Source: Streptomycetaceae bacterium (GTDB lineage: Bacteria; Actinomycetota; Actinomycetes; Nanopelagicales; Nanopelagicaceae). Taken from it: DNA of 40,681 nt. The notes beneath the pieces were generated by a model. That model worked only from the letters and a program-made list of their open reading frames with translations, was not told the origin of the DNA and searched no databases. Numbering within the stretch: position 1 is the stretch's first letter; each line of letters opens with the position of its first letter. This document shows, one piece after another, positions 8,476 through 16,762 of this stretch. Position numbers and translations under genes: made by a program. The DNA is taken from contig QYPT01000073.1 in assembly GCA_007280125.1 (NCBI GenBank), positions 1 to 40,681 on the forward strand, given 5' to 3'.

Positions 8476-9636
8476 TTACTTCAAGAGTTTGCTATATAGA
8501 TTGATGGTATCGGTTGCCACACTATCCCACCCGAACTCTTTTTCTGCTCTTAATCTCCCGGCCGCCCCATATTTCACTAAGAGGTCAGGGTCGCTCATCA
8601 AGCGCGAAATTGATTGGCTCAATCGATTTTCGAATTGTTGTGAATCGGTCGAATATTCAACGAGTTCGCCTGTAACGCCGTTATTGACGACTTCTGGAAT
8701 TCCGCCCACCGCCGAGGCAAGTACAGCCGTTGAACAAGCCATTGCTTCCAGATTGACGATTCCTAGTGGCTCATAGATTGAAGGGCAAATGAATAGATCA
8801 GCAGCAGTCAATACTGCTGTGAGTTCTTCATGTGGCATCATCTTTTCAACCCACCAAATATTCTTTCTTGTTTTTTGCAAATCGCGAATCAGTGATGCAA
8901 TCTCGTCGCCAATGGCAGGTTCATCCGGGCTGCCAGCTGCAATTACGAGGCCATAATCTGCAGGCACTTTGTCCCAGGCTCGCAATAAATGTGCAAGGCC
9001 TTTTTGGCGCGTGATACGTCCAACAAAAAGGGCATATCTTCCCGTAATTGCGTATCTCTCGAGTGCATCTCGATTGTTATTTGGCGCAAATGAATGTGTA
9101 TCGACACCGTTGCGAATTGTGACAACTTTTGCAGGGTCAACACTGGGGTATGCAGCAAGAAGATCTGCCTTCATACCATCGCTCACCGCGATAACTGCGG
9201 CAGCGCTTTCAATGGCAGATTTTTCAATCCATGAGGAGAGTTGGTAACCGCCTCCAAGTTGTTCCGCTTTCCAGGGACGCAGGGGTTCAAGGGAATGAGC
9301 ACTCATTACATGAGGGATACCGTGCAGAATTGAAGCCAGATGTCCAGCCATGTTGGCGTACCACGTATGCGAATGAACCAGGCTGACATTTGATAAAGAT
9401 TGTGCAATGAGCAGATCTATTGCCATCGCCTGTGTTGCTGGGTTGGCCGATATAAGTTCTGCGGGAACATCGAAACTCTGTGCATCTGCGCGCTCTTCAC
9501 CAAAACAAAAAACATCGACTTCTACATCATTAATGCGTCGAAGTGCTTGTGCGAGCTGTACGACATGAACGCCTGCTCCGCCATAAACATGAGGTGGCCA
9601 CTCTTTTGTAACGAGTCCCACTTTAATCTGCGTCAT
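8476..9636 (-). CDS. glgM: GT4 glycogen synthase / maltose-1-phosphate synthase
   Basis: The 386-residue protein is a GT-B glycosyltransferase of family GT4. The N-terminal nucleotide-sugar fold has 'KEWPPHVYGGAGVHVVQLA' (11-29). The C-terminal donor site has 'PSIYEPLGIVNLEAMA', the E-x7-E catalytic motif, after 'LFVGRITRQKGL'. In mycobacteria the orthologue (GlgM) makes alpha-maltose-1-phosphate from ADP-glucose and glucose-1-phosphate, feeding GlgE. Older annotation calls it GlgA. Its divergent pairing with glgC, which supplies ADP-glucose, matches the mycobacterial arrangement. ATG at 9636 has GAGGAGAG close upstream. No glgE or glgB is in this window, so the exact product remains inferred. 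Confidence 0.9.
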   Translation of the reverse strand: MTQIKVGLVTKEWPPHVYGGAGVHVVQLAQALRRINDVEVDVFCFGEERADAQSFDVPAELISANPATQAMAIDLLIAQSLSNVSLVHSHTWYANMAGHLASILHGIPHVMSAHSLEPLRPWKAEQLGGGYQLSSWIEKSAIESAAAVIAVSDGMKADLLAAYPSVDPAKVVTIRNGVDTHSFAPNNNRDALERYAITGRYALFVGRITRQKGLAHLLRAWDKVPADYGLVIAAGSPDEPAIGDEIASLIRDLQKTRKNIWWVEKMMPHEELTAVLTAADLFICPSIYEPLGIVNLEAMACSTAVLASAVGGIPEVVNNGVTGELVEYSTDSQQFENRLSQSISRLMSDPDLLVKYGAAGRLRAEKEFGWDSVATDTINLYSKLLK

Positions 9637-9654
9637 GGCTCTCCTCGTCTTTAT

Positions 9655-9735
9655 CTAGAGGTTACCTAGCAATTAACCTAGCAATTAACCTAGCAAACTA
9701 CCTAGATTACCTGAATAACCTGGTGCACCAACTAG
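9655..9735. repeat. ACCTAG tandem repeat between glgM and glgC
   Basis: The divergent gap holds direct repeats: ACCTAGCAATTA at 9664-9675 and again at 9676-9687, ACCTAGCAAACT at 9688-9699, then shorter degenerate copies ACCTAGATT (9700-9708), ACCTGAATA (9709-9717) and ACCTGG (9718-9723). The period is 12, 12, 12, 9 and 9 bp. The tetranucleotide CTAG, usually rare in bacteria, occurs six times between 9655 and 9735. The array ends just upstream of the likely glgC -35 region, a position typical of activator or repressor arrays, so I read it as a regulatory site for the glg genes. The binding protein is unknown. Confidence 0.75.
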
Positions 9736-9743
9736 GAGAAGGC

Positions 9744-9749
9744 TATCGT
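9744..9749 (+). promoter_or_regulatory. glgC -10 element, leaderless-type
   Basis: TATCGT lies 6 nt before the glgC ATG with no Shine-Dalgarno between. This fits a TAnnnT -10 element with transcription starting at the start codon. The -35 would fall at about 9721-9727, immediately after the ACCTAG repeats. Confidence 0.45.
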
Positions 9750-9755
9750 TAGACC

Positions 9756-10979
9756 ATGGCTAGCCGTGAACTTCCTTTGGGAATCGTATTAGCAGGCGGC
9801 GAAGGCAAACGGCTCATGCCACTTACTGCAGATCGCGCCAAACCGGCCGTTCCATTTGGCGGTTCCTATCGCCTCGTTGATTTCGTACTATCCAATCTCG
9901 TAAATGCTCAGATGCTCAAAATTGCAGTTCTGACTCAATACAAATCGCATTCATTAGATAAACACATCACCACAACCTGGCGCATGTCCACGCTTCTTGG
10001 AAACTACATAACCCCAGTTCCTGCTCAGCAGCGATTGGGACCGCGTTGGTATACAGGTAGCGCAGATGCAATATTGCAAAACTTCAATTTGATACATGAT
10101 GAAGACCCACGTCATATTTTAGTTTTCGGTGCAGATCACGTGTACCGCATGGACCCAGGTCAAATGTTTGATCATCACTTGAGCACAGGTGCTGGAGTTA
10201 CGGTTGCCGCTATTAGGGTCCCGAAAGCAGAGGCTAGTGAATTTGGTGTCATAGAATTAGCCGATGATGGCGTGACTATTAAAGCTTTCCACGAGAAACC
10301 TGCGCATCCACCGTCGATGCCAGGTTTTCCGGATATGTGTTTGGTGTCGATGGGAAATTACATTTTTAAGCGCGATGTCATGGAAGAAGCGCTTATATTG
10401 GATTCAGAGGATTTAGAGAGTCGCCATGATTTAGGCGCAAACATCATTCCGATGTTAACTGCGAATGGATCTGCCAAGGTGTATGACTTTGCACATAATG
10501 TAGTGCCAGGGGAGACGGCACGCGATAAAGGATATTGGCGCGATGTTGGTTCTATTGATGCCTACTATGAAGCGCATATGGATTTAGTTTCTATTCATCC
10601 GATATTCAATCTTTATAATCGTGAATGGCCCCTCCTTACGAATCCTCCATCATTGCCTCCAGCGAAATTCAGCGAAGCGGGGATCGCTCATGACTCAATT
10701 GTTGCAGCTGGTTCCATTATTTCTGGAGGACATCTCAATAGAACCGTTGCCTCCTATGACGTTCATGTTGGCGCTGGGGCATCTATTGAAGGATCAGTAT
10801 TAATGCCTTCAGTGAAGATTGGCGAGCGAGCAATAATTCATCGAGCAATTCTTGATAAAAATGTAATTGTCGAGCCAGGTGCTCAAATAGGAGTGGATTT
10901 AGAACGAGATCGTGAGCGTTTCACCATTTCACCAAGTGGCATCGTCGTAGTAGGTAAGGGCATGCGCGTAACGCTTTGA
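9756..10979 (+). CDS. glgC: Glucose-1-phosphate adenylyltransferase
   Basis: GlgC makes ADP-glucose from ATP and glucose-1-phosphate, the committed step of glycogen and maltose-1-phosphate synthesis. The 407-residue protein has the nucleotidyltransferase signature '[20 protein letters not shown]' at 14-33, '[11 protein letters not shown]', 'GADHVYRMD' (metal site), 'VIELADDG' and 'EKP', followed by a C-terminal left-handed beta-helix with hexapeptide-like repeats. The length is normal for a homotetrameric bacterial enzyme. It is divergent from glgM and separated from it by the ACCTAG repeat, so both genes are likely controlled together. Confidence 0.97.
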   Translation: MASRELPLGIVLAGGEGKRLMPLTADRAKPAVPFGGSYRLVDFVLSNLVNAQMLKIAVLTQYKSHSLDKHITTTWRMSTLLGNYITPVPAQQRLGPRWYTGSADAILQNFNLIHDEDPRHILVFGADHVYRMDPGQMFDHHLSTGAGVTVAAIRVPKAEASEFGVIELADDGVTIKAFHEKPAHPPSMPGFPDMCLVSMGNYIFKRDVMEEALILDSEDLESRHDLGANIIPMLTANGSAKVYDFAHNVVPGETARDKGYWRDVGSIDAYYEAHMDLVSIHPIFNLYNREWPLLTNPPSLPPAKFSEAGIAHDSIVAAGSIISGGHLNRTVASYDVHVGAGASIEGSVLMPSVKIGERAIIHRAILDKNVIVEPGAQIGVDLERDRERFTISPSGIVVVGKGMRVTL

Positions 10980-11092
10980 TGAGCGGCTTTGGCGAATTCG
11001 TGCGCGCTTAGGTAGACTCGTAGGCAGTCAAAGGTGACCCAAATTTCGGGACTATTGAGCCCATTTTCCATAGAATGTTGGAGTAAATATCA

Positions 11093-12118
11093 ATGCGTAT
11101 AGGTGTACTTACAGGTGGCGGAGATTGTCCAGGTCTTAATGCTGTTATTCGCGCTGTCGTCCGAAAGGGCGTCAAGGAGTATGGCCATGAATTTGTAGGC
11201 TTTAAAGATGGATGGCGAGGACCTCTTGAAGGTTTAACGATGCCATTGGATATCGCTGCAACGCGTGGAATTTTGCCTCGTGGCGGAACAATTCTAGGGT
11301 CTTCACGTACGAACCCATTTAAGATCGAAAATGGTGTTGAGCGAATTAAAGAGAACCTTGCAAACGCAGGGATAGATGCTCTGATTGCTATCGGTGGCGA
11401 AGACACTTTGGGCGTTGCAACAAAGTTGGATGCGCTCGGAGTTAAGGTTATTGGTGTTCCAAAAACAATCGATAACGATTTAAATAACACCGATTACACA
11501 TTTGGATTTGATACTGCTGTAAATATTGCTGTTGAAGCAATTGACCGTTTGCACACTACGGCTGAATCTCATCACCGTGCATTGATTGTGGAAGTTATGG
11601 GTCGTCACGCTGGTTGGATTGCATTGCATTCTGGTCTAGCTGGCGGAGCGGCGTGCATCTTGATTCCCGAGCAGACATTTTCTATTGAAAAGGTCTGCGA
11701 ATGGGTTGAGTCTCGCTTTAAGACCAACTATGCGCCCATTATTGTTATAGCCGAAGGTGCAATTCCTCAAGAAGGTGACATGGTTGTTAAGGATGCAACT
11801 CTTGATTCCTTTGGACACGTGAAACTATCTGGTATCGGCGAATGGCTTGCGCAAGAGATTGAGTCCCGCACGGGCAAAGAAGCTCGCACTTCAGTTTTGG
11901 GCCATATTCAACGTGGCGGAACACCAAGTGCATTTGACCGAGTTCTCGCTACGCGATTTGGCCTTCATGCCATCACCGCCGCGCACGAGGGAGATTGGGG
12001 CAAAATGGTTGCCTTGCATGGGACAGATATTGTTCGAGTACCGTTGATTTCAGCGACAGAGCGTCTAAAGACTGTTGACCCGGCTCTATACAAGGAAGCA
12101 GAAATCTTCTTCGGATAA
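11093..12118 (+). CDS. pfkA: 6-phosphofructokinase, predicted pyrophosphate-dependent
   Basis: The 341-residue group-III-type phosphofructokinase begins 'MRIGVLTGGGDCPGLNAVIR' and has the catalytic 'PKTIDND' at 123-129, 'EVMGRHAGWIA' and 'GHIQRGGTPSAFDR'. It phosphorylates fructose-6-phosphate in glycolysis. Two phosphoryl-donor positions point to pyrophosphate rather than ATP. The loop is G101-G-E-D104-T, with Asp where ATP enzymes have Gly ('GGDGS' in E. coli), and residue 124 is Lys rather than Gly. This Asp104/Lys124 pair is the known determinant in PPi-PFKs such as the Amycolatopsis methanolica enzyme. A PPi enzyme would be reversible. Start ATG 11093 has GGAG upstream. It lies next to the glycogen genes, consistent with a carbon-storage and glycolysis block. 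Confidence 0.93.
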   Translation: MRIGVLTGGGDCPGLNAVIRAVVRKGVKEYGHEFVGFKDGWRGPLEGLTMPLDIAATRGILPRGGTILGSSRTNPFKIENGVERIKENLANAGIDALIAIGGEDTLGVATKLDALGVKVIGVPKTIDNDLNNTDYTFGFDTAVNIAVEAIDRLHTTAESHHRALIVEVMGRHAGWIALHSGLAGGAACILIPEQTFSIEKVCEWVESRFKTNYAPIIVIAEGAIPQEGDMVVKDATLDSFGHVKLSGIGEWLAQEIESRTGKEARTSVLGHIQRGGTPSAFDRVLATRFGLHAITAAHEGDWGKMVALHGTDIVRVPLISATERLKTVDPALYKEAEIFFG

Positions 12119-12162
12119 ATCCCTCGACCTCACGGACCCTTTACGACCTACGCTAGGACACT

Positions 12163-13515
12163 ATGACTACCTCACAGATGCTCGATAACCTCTTCACGCC
12201 AGGCCTCGTTGCTGCCCAGCAACCATCGTGGCCAGGTGGCTCAGAGGGATCGGCAATCAAGGGCGCTGTGGCAGAACTCAAAGCGTTGCCACCACTGGTT
12301 TTTGCTGGCGAGTGCGACAACCTCAAAGCGCGAATCGCAGATGCCGCTGCAGGCAAGGCATTCTGGCTACAAGGTGGAGACTGTGCAGAGACTTTCGCTG
12401 CGGCAAGTGCGGATTCAATTCGCAATCGCATTAAGACAATTTTACAGATGGCCGCAGTGTTGCAGTATTACTCCAGTTTGCCTGTTGTAAAAGTTGGACG
12501 CATGGCTGGTCAATTTGCAAAGCCGCGCTCGAATGACAATGAAACACGCGGAGATGTCACGCTACCTGCGTATCGCGGAGACGCTGTTAATGGTTTAGAT
12601 TTTACAGAAGAGTCTCGGACGCCCGATCCACAGCGCCTGGTTAAGGTCTACAACACTTCGGCAGCAACGTTAAATCTCGTGCGAGCGTTTACTCAAGGCG
12701 GATTTGCAGACTTACGCCAGGTGCATGAATGGAATAAGGGATTTATTCGCGATTCATCGGTCGGGGATCGTTATGAAGAGATGGCGAATGAAATTGGACG
12801 TGCTCTAGAATTCATGCGCTCTGCTGGCGTTGACCCCGCGGCATTCAAGACAGTTGATTTCTTCGCAAGCCATGAAGCGCTCATCCTTGAATATGAGAAG
12901 GCGTTAACAAGAATCGATTCACGCACCCAGTTACCATATGACGTATCTGCGCATTTTGTCTGGATTGGTGAACGTACTCGCCAGCTTGATGGAGCCCACG
13001 TTGATTTTGCTTCCAAAGTTCGAAATCCCATTGGCGTCAAGCTCGGACCGAAAACGACTGTTGAGGAAGCTCTAGCCCTTATCGAAAAACTAGATCCAAA
13101 CCGCGAGCCGGGTCGCTTAACTTTTATTACTCGTATGGGTGCAGGCAAGATTCGCGAAGTTCTGCCCGCGCTTGTTGACGGAGTCACCAAATCCGGCGCA
13201 CAGGTCCTGTGGGTCTGCGACCCCATGCACGGAAATACATATGAAGCACCAAGTGGTTACAAAACAAGGCGCTTCGATGATGTCATTGATGAAGTGACCG
13301 GTTTCTTTGAAGTTCACAAGGCGCTAGGTACGCACCCTGGGGGGATACACATTGAACTCACGGGCGATGACGTCACTGAGTGCGTTGGAGGCGGCGAGCA
13401 AATTTCGCATGAAGATTTAGCGACAAGATATGAAAGCGCTTGTGATCCTCGTCTTAATCATTCTCAGTCTTTAGAGCTCGCCTTCCTTGTAGCGGAAATG
13501 TTGCGCGATCGTTAA
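12163..13515 (+). CDS. aroG: Class II 3-deoxy-7-phosphoheptulonate (DAHP) synthase
   Basis: This enzyme condenses phosphoenolpyruvate and erythrose-4-phosphate, the first step of the shikimate pathway. The 450-residue sequence is the plant/actinobacterial class II type, not AroFGH type I. Features include 'QGGDCAETF' at about 66-74, 'VVKVGRMAGQFAKPRS', 'DFFASHEALILEYE', 'HFVWIGERTRQLDGAHV' and 'WVCDPMHGNTYEAPSGYKTR'. The N-terminal extension seen in class II enzymes is present. ATG at 12163 has TACGCT 8 nt upstream and no ribosome binding site. In mycobacteria the orthologue also lies near a PASTA kinase (PknL), as here at 16763-18685. ogt follows after 9 nt. Confidence 0.96.
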   Translation: MTTSQMLDNLFTPGLVAAQQPSWPGGSEGSAIKGAVAELKALPPLVFAGECDNLKARIADAAAGKAFWLQGGDCAETFAAASADSIRNRIKTILQMAAVLQYYSSLPVVKVGRMAGQFAKPRSNDNETRGDVTLPAYRGDAVNGLDFTEESRTPDPQRLVKVYNTSAATLNLVRAFTQGGFADLRQVHEWNKGFIRDSSVGDRYEEMANEIGRALEFMRSAGVDPAAFKTVDFFASHEALILEYEKALTRIDSRTQLPYDVSAHFVWIGERTRQLDGAHVDFASKVRNPIGVKLGPKTTVEEALALIEKLDPNREPGRLTFITRMGAGKIREVLPALVDGVTKSGAQVLWVCDPMHGNTYEAPSGYKTRRFDDVIDEVTGFFEVHKALGTHPGGIHIELTGDDVTECVGGGEQISHEDLATRYESACDPRLNHSQSLELAFLVAEMLRDR

Positions 13516-13524
13516 TCTTGGATA

Positions 13525-14019
13525 GTGACTCTATTTTCCACTTCAACCAAAACCCCAATTGGCGTTATTCATTTAGTTTCTGATGAACATGTGTTGCTGA
13601 GTGCAACTTTCGGTACTTTTGAAGCATCCTTAACCGCACTCGACCCGGTAGATGCTCAAAAGAAGATTGTGAAAGTGAAGGAAATTCCAATCATTTCCGA
13701 ACTTCTTCAAAATTATTTTGATGGCGACATTGCGGCCATTAATTCAATAGCCACAAGGCAACCAGGTCCAACTTTTTCTCAGGCGGCTTGGAAGGCAATG
13801 CGCAAGATCACGCCAGGAAAAGTTCTTTCCTATTCGGAATTGGCACTGCGGGCAGGTTCGGCAACAGCAGTACGTGCCGCTGGAAGTGCATGTGCGAAAA
13901 ATGCAATTGTGATCGTCGTTCCTTGTCACCGAATAGTAAAGACTGGTGGAGCACTAGGAAATTATGCCTATGGCCTTGATGCTAAAGAGTGGTTACTTCG
14001 CCACGAGGGCGCGCTCTAG
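13525..14019 (+). CDS. ogt: Methylated-DNA--[protein]-cysteine S-methyltransferase
   Basis: This is a suicide repair protein that moves the alkyl group from O6-alkylguanine to its own cysteine. The 164-residue protein carries the alkyl-acceptor motif 'VVPCHRIV' with Cys134. Upstream is the DNA-binding helix-turn-helix region 'GKVLSYSELALRAGSATAVRAAGSACAKN', including the arginine finger. Downstream is '[18 protein letters not shown]'. The start is GTG at 13525, 9 nt after the aroG stop and probably in the same operon. The last 27 bp overlap the 3' end of the convergent threonine aldolase gene. Confidence 0.94.
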   Translation: MTLFSTSTKTPIGVIHLVSDEHVLLSATFGTFEASLTALDPVDAQKKIVKVKEIPIISELLQNYFDGDIAAINSIATRQPGPTFSQAAWKAMRKITPGKVLSYSELALRAGSATAVRAAGSACAKNAIVIVVPCHRIVKTGGALGNYAYGLDAKEWLLRHEGAL

Positions 14020-15042
14020 CGCTTGCGTTAAAACATCTGCGGCATATTCCATTCCAGCATCGTCAATATCTAAGTGAGTGACAAGGCGTGCAAAGTTAGG
14101 ACCCAGTGCGCTAATGAGCACGCCTTCAGGTTTCGCCATCTCTGCAAATTCTGCCGCCGTGAGATTAAGTCCTGCTAGATCCAAGCCAACAATATTTGTT
14201 TGAACGTTCTTAGGGTCAACCAGTGAGGGTGCTATCGCATGAATGCGGGTGGCAAGGTATTGCGCACGGCGATGGTCATGATGCAGGAGTGCGATATTTG
14301 TATCTAACGCATAATGTCCTGCTCCCGCAATAATCCCAATTTGGCGCATTCCTGATCCGTAACGCTTGCGCCAAATTCTCGCTTTAATGATGTTCTCTTT
14401 TGAAGCCAACATCAAGGAACCAAACGGAGCGCCAAGTCCCTTTGATAGGCAAACGCTGATAGTGTCAAAATACTTTCCGTACTCTTTGAATTCCACACCG
14501 TTGGCAACGTAAGCATTCCAAATTCGCGCCCCATCTAAGTGAAGCGCAAGCCCCATTTTCTGAGCCTCGCCATGTAGCGTCTTGATCTCATCAAGTGACT
14601 GCACGGTTCCGCCACCGAAGTTGTGTGTGTTCTCAACTGCAATCGCTTTTGTCGAAACCAAGAATGGTCCTGAATCGGGACGTGCAAGTGTCAATGCGTC
14701 AGCTGCTAGGAATTGTCCGCGTGTTGCTGTCCATGTACGAGTTGTAATTCCTGAAAAAGTTGCAGCTGCTCCAAGTTCAGCCCTCACAATGTGAGAGTTA
14801 GCTTCAGCAAGGATTTCTTCTCCAGGTGCTACGAGCATCCGAATAGCTAGCTGATTCGCTAGAGAACCACTGGGAGTGAAAAGAGCGGCTTCCTTGCCAA
14901 ACATTTCAGCCACACGCTCTTCAAGTGAGTTAACAGTTGGGTCCTCACCGTACACATCATCACCGACAGGAGCTTGCGACATAACCTCTCGCATTGCAAG
15001 AGATGGTTGGGTCACGGTGTCTGAACGAAGGTCTACGCGCAT
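13993..15042 (-). CDS. ltaE: Low-specificity L-threonine aldolase
   Basis: This PLP enzyme cleaves L-threonine (or allo-threonine) to glycine and acetaldehyde. The 349-residue fold-type I protein begins '[13 protein letters not shown]', with '[16 protein letters not shown]' and '[10 protein letters not shown]'. It continues through '[10 protein letters not shown]' and the Schiff-base block '[12 protein letters not shown]' with Lys201. All are diagnostic of the family. It follows the frameshifted DMT permease by 12 nt in a long minus-strand run, and its 3' end overlaps ogt by 27 bp. Confidence 0.95.
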   Translation of the reverse strand: MRVDLRSDTVTQPSLAMREVMSQAPVGDDVYGEDPTVNSLEERVAEMFGKEAALFTPSGSLANQLAIRMLVAPGEEILAEANSHIVRAELGAAATFSGITTRTWTATRGQFLAADALTLARPDSGPFLVSTKAIAVENTHNFGGGTVQSLDEIKTLHGEAQKMGLALHLDGARIWNAYVANGVEFKEYGKYFDTISVCLSKGLGAPFGSLMLASKENIIKARIWRKRYGSGMRQIGIIAGAGHYALDTNIALLHHDHRRAQYLATRIHAIAPSLVDPKNVQTNIVGLDLAGLNLTAAEFAEMAKPEGVLISALGPNFARLVTHLDIDDAGMEYAADVLTQALERALVAK

Positions 15043-15054
15043 CTTTATAGTATG

Positions 15055-15904
15055 TCATGCCTCTTGTAAAACAATGAGGTACATAGATGCTAAAACCAAG
15101 GTGCCACCAGCGCCAACTTGCCATGTGAGCGTCTCGCCACCGAAGACCACCGCAAAGATCGCTGCAAAGACAACTTCCATTGTCAAAATTACGGCAACTT
15201 TAGTAGAGGCAATGTGCGCTTGCGCCCACGTTTGAATAATAAAGGCGAATGCCGTCGCAAAAAGAGCAGTAAATACTATTACTGCCCAAACACCACGGTC
15301 GGGTGGCAGGTGGTATCCGTTCTTGAGTGAGGCAATTCCAGATATGAAGGCACATGTGGTTAGTTGGATAATCGTTAGCGCATAGGTGTCTCTACCGCTG
15401 CTCCATTTTTCTAAGGAGAGGATGTGTCCCGTGAAGGCAAGTGCGCTACCCAAGACAAGAATTTCTCCGGTGCCTACCGACCATCCATGCAATGAAAGTA
15501 GAGCGAGACCGATTGTTGCCATAAAGATGTAGACCCAAGTTTTTTTTGAAATCTTTTTTTGGAAAAAAAAATGCGCCCACTAAAGGCGTCAATACCACGT
15601 ATAAGCCAGTCACGAATCCAGTGATTGCAGCCCCCGTGCGAACCAATCCGAGCGTTTGCAAGATATAGCCGATTCCTAGAAAACAGCCGGCAAAGAAACC
15701 TTTTGATAGCAAGTCACGACTAAATAGCGTGAGAACCTTTGGTCGCAGAATCACCAATGCGATGGCTGCAAATGCGAAGCGAGTAGAAAGGAAACTATTT
15801 ACGTCTTGGCGATCGATGGCGGGTTTCATGAGTACGAACGTCGAACCCCAAACAGCCGCTACAAAAAGTAGAGCACCCGGCGCGAATCGGATGTGTTTGG
15901 TCAT
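15055..15904 (-). pseudogene. EamA/DMT permease interrupted by a frameshift
   Basis: Two overlapping minus-strand frames encode halves of one EamA permease. The 5' half runs from ATG 15904 (MTKHIRFAPGALLFVAAVWG), reads well to 'LYVVLTPLVGAFFF' and then turns into non-homologous sequence. The 3' half (ending at 15055) resumes with 'KTWVYIFMATIGLALLSLHGW' and completes the second repeat. The break lies in a cluster of homopolymers: A9 (15563-15571), T7 (15554-15560) and T8 (15540-15547) on the plus strand. Removing one A from the A9 run gives a continuous frame of 282 residues through 'AFFQKKISKKTWVY'. This could be a sequencing or assembly indel, a recent inactivation, or slippage. The start overlaps the nfo stop by 4 bp (ATGA). 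Confidence 0.85.
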
Positions 15905-16758
15905 CCTCGCAATTTTTTCAAGAGTGCAACTTCTCGGCCATGTTCTGGTTCTTGCCCCGGGGTTTCCAAAATTAAGGGAGCGTTAGCAACTGCAGGGTGG
16001 GCGAGCAATTCCTTAAATGGGTCAACTCCGATTTTGCCTTCACCAATGTTTTGATGGCGATCCTTGAGCGCGCCACACACATCCATCGAATCGTTGGCAT
16101 GAATGAGTTGAATGCGCTCGGCACCAGCGATTGAAACGAGAAGGTCAAGTGTTTGTGTCATCCCACCCTTCTTGCTGATGTCGTGCCCTGCTGCAAAAAC
16201 ATGGCAGGTATCTAGACAGATTCCAACTTTTGGGTGGTATTCGAGAGCTTCCAAATAATGAACTAGGTCATCAAGTTTCTTAACAAGTGATTGACCCTGA
16301 CCTGCTGTTGGCTCAAGTAAAAGTGTTGGAGAATCCTCGGGGAGTGCTTCCAGGATGGGCATCATTCCGTCATGTATTTGCTTCCATGCGTTAGCAACAT
16401 GATTTACATCAACGGCCGACCCAGTATGAATCACGACTCCGAGCGCCCCGATATCTTTGCCTCTGCGCAGCGAGTAAGCGGTGCTGGCTAACGAGTTTTC
16501 ATACGTGGCGACTGTCGGAGAGCCCAGATTGATAAGGAAAGGCGCATGTACATAGGTAGCTATGTCCAACTCCGCAGCTCGTGATTGAAACGCTTCATCG
16601 GCTTGGGTATTTGGATCAGGCATTGCCCAGCCTCGAGGGTTTGATGCGAAAACCTGAATTGCTTCGGCCTTAACCTCTAACGCGTAAGCGATAGAACGTT
16701 TTGCCATTCCCCCTGTAGTGGGAACGTGAGCACCGATGCGAGGACGTGTTACAGACAT
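15901..16758 (-). CDS. nfo: Deoxyribonuclease IV (AP endonuclease)
   Basis: Endonuclease IV cuts 5' of abasic sites in base excision repair. The 285-residue TIM-barrel protein has all three zinc-site blocks: 'VIHTGSAVDVNH', 'LLEPTAGQG' and 'GICLDTCHVFAAGHDI', followed by 'LIHANDSMDVCGALKDRHQNIGEG'. ATG at 16758 lies 4 nt after the PASTA kinase stop, so the genes are in one operon. A DNA repair gene under the same transcript as a cell-wall-sensing kinase is probably a result of genome compaction rather than function. Confidence 0.96.
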   Translation of the reverse strand: MSVTRPRIGAHVPTTGGMAKRSIAYALEVKAEAIQVFASNPRGWAMPDPNTQADEAFQSRAAELDIATYVHAPFLINLGSPTVATYENSLASTAYSLRRGKDIGALGVVIHTGSAVDVNHVANAWKQIHDGMMPILEALPEDSPTLLLEPTAGQGQSLVKKLDDLVHYLEALEYHPKVGICLDTCHVFAAGHDISKKGGMTQTLDLLVSIAGAERIQLIHANDSMDVCGALKDRHQNIGEGKIGVDPFKELLAHPAVANAPLILETPGQEPEHGREVALLKKLRG

Positions 16759-16762
16759 TTAC

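Noticed and set aside
9655-9735. CRISPR-like array at the ACCTAG repeats
   Set aside because: Units are 9-12 bp with no spacers and no cas genes; a regulatory tandem repeat fits better.
11008-11490. 160-residue minus-strand frame opposite the pfkA 5' region
   Set aside because: It covers conserved PFK codons in antisense; its Pro/Ser/Ile-rich composition is typical of a shadow frame.
12771-13226. 151-residue minus-strand frame inside aroG
   Set aside because: It is antisense to invariant DAHP synthase motifs and has no recognisable domain.
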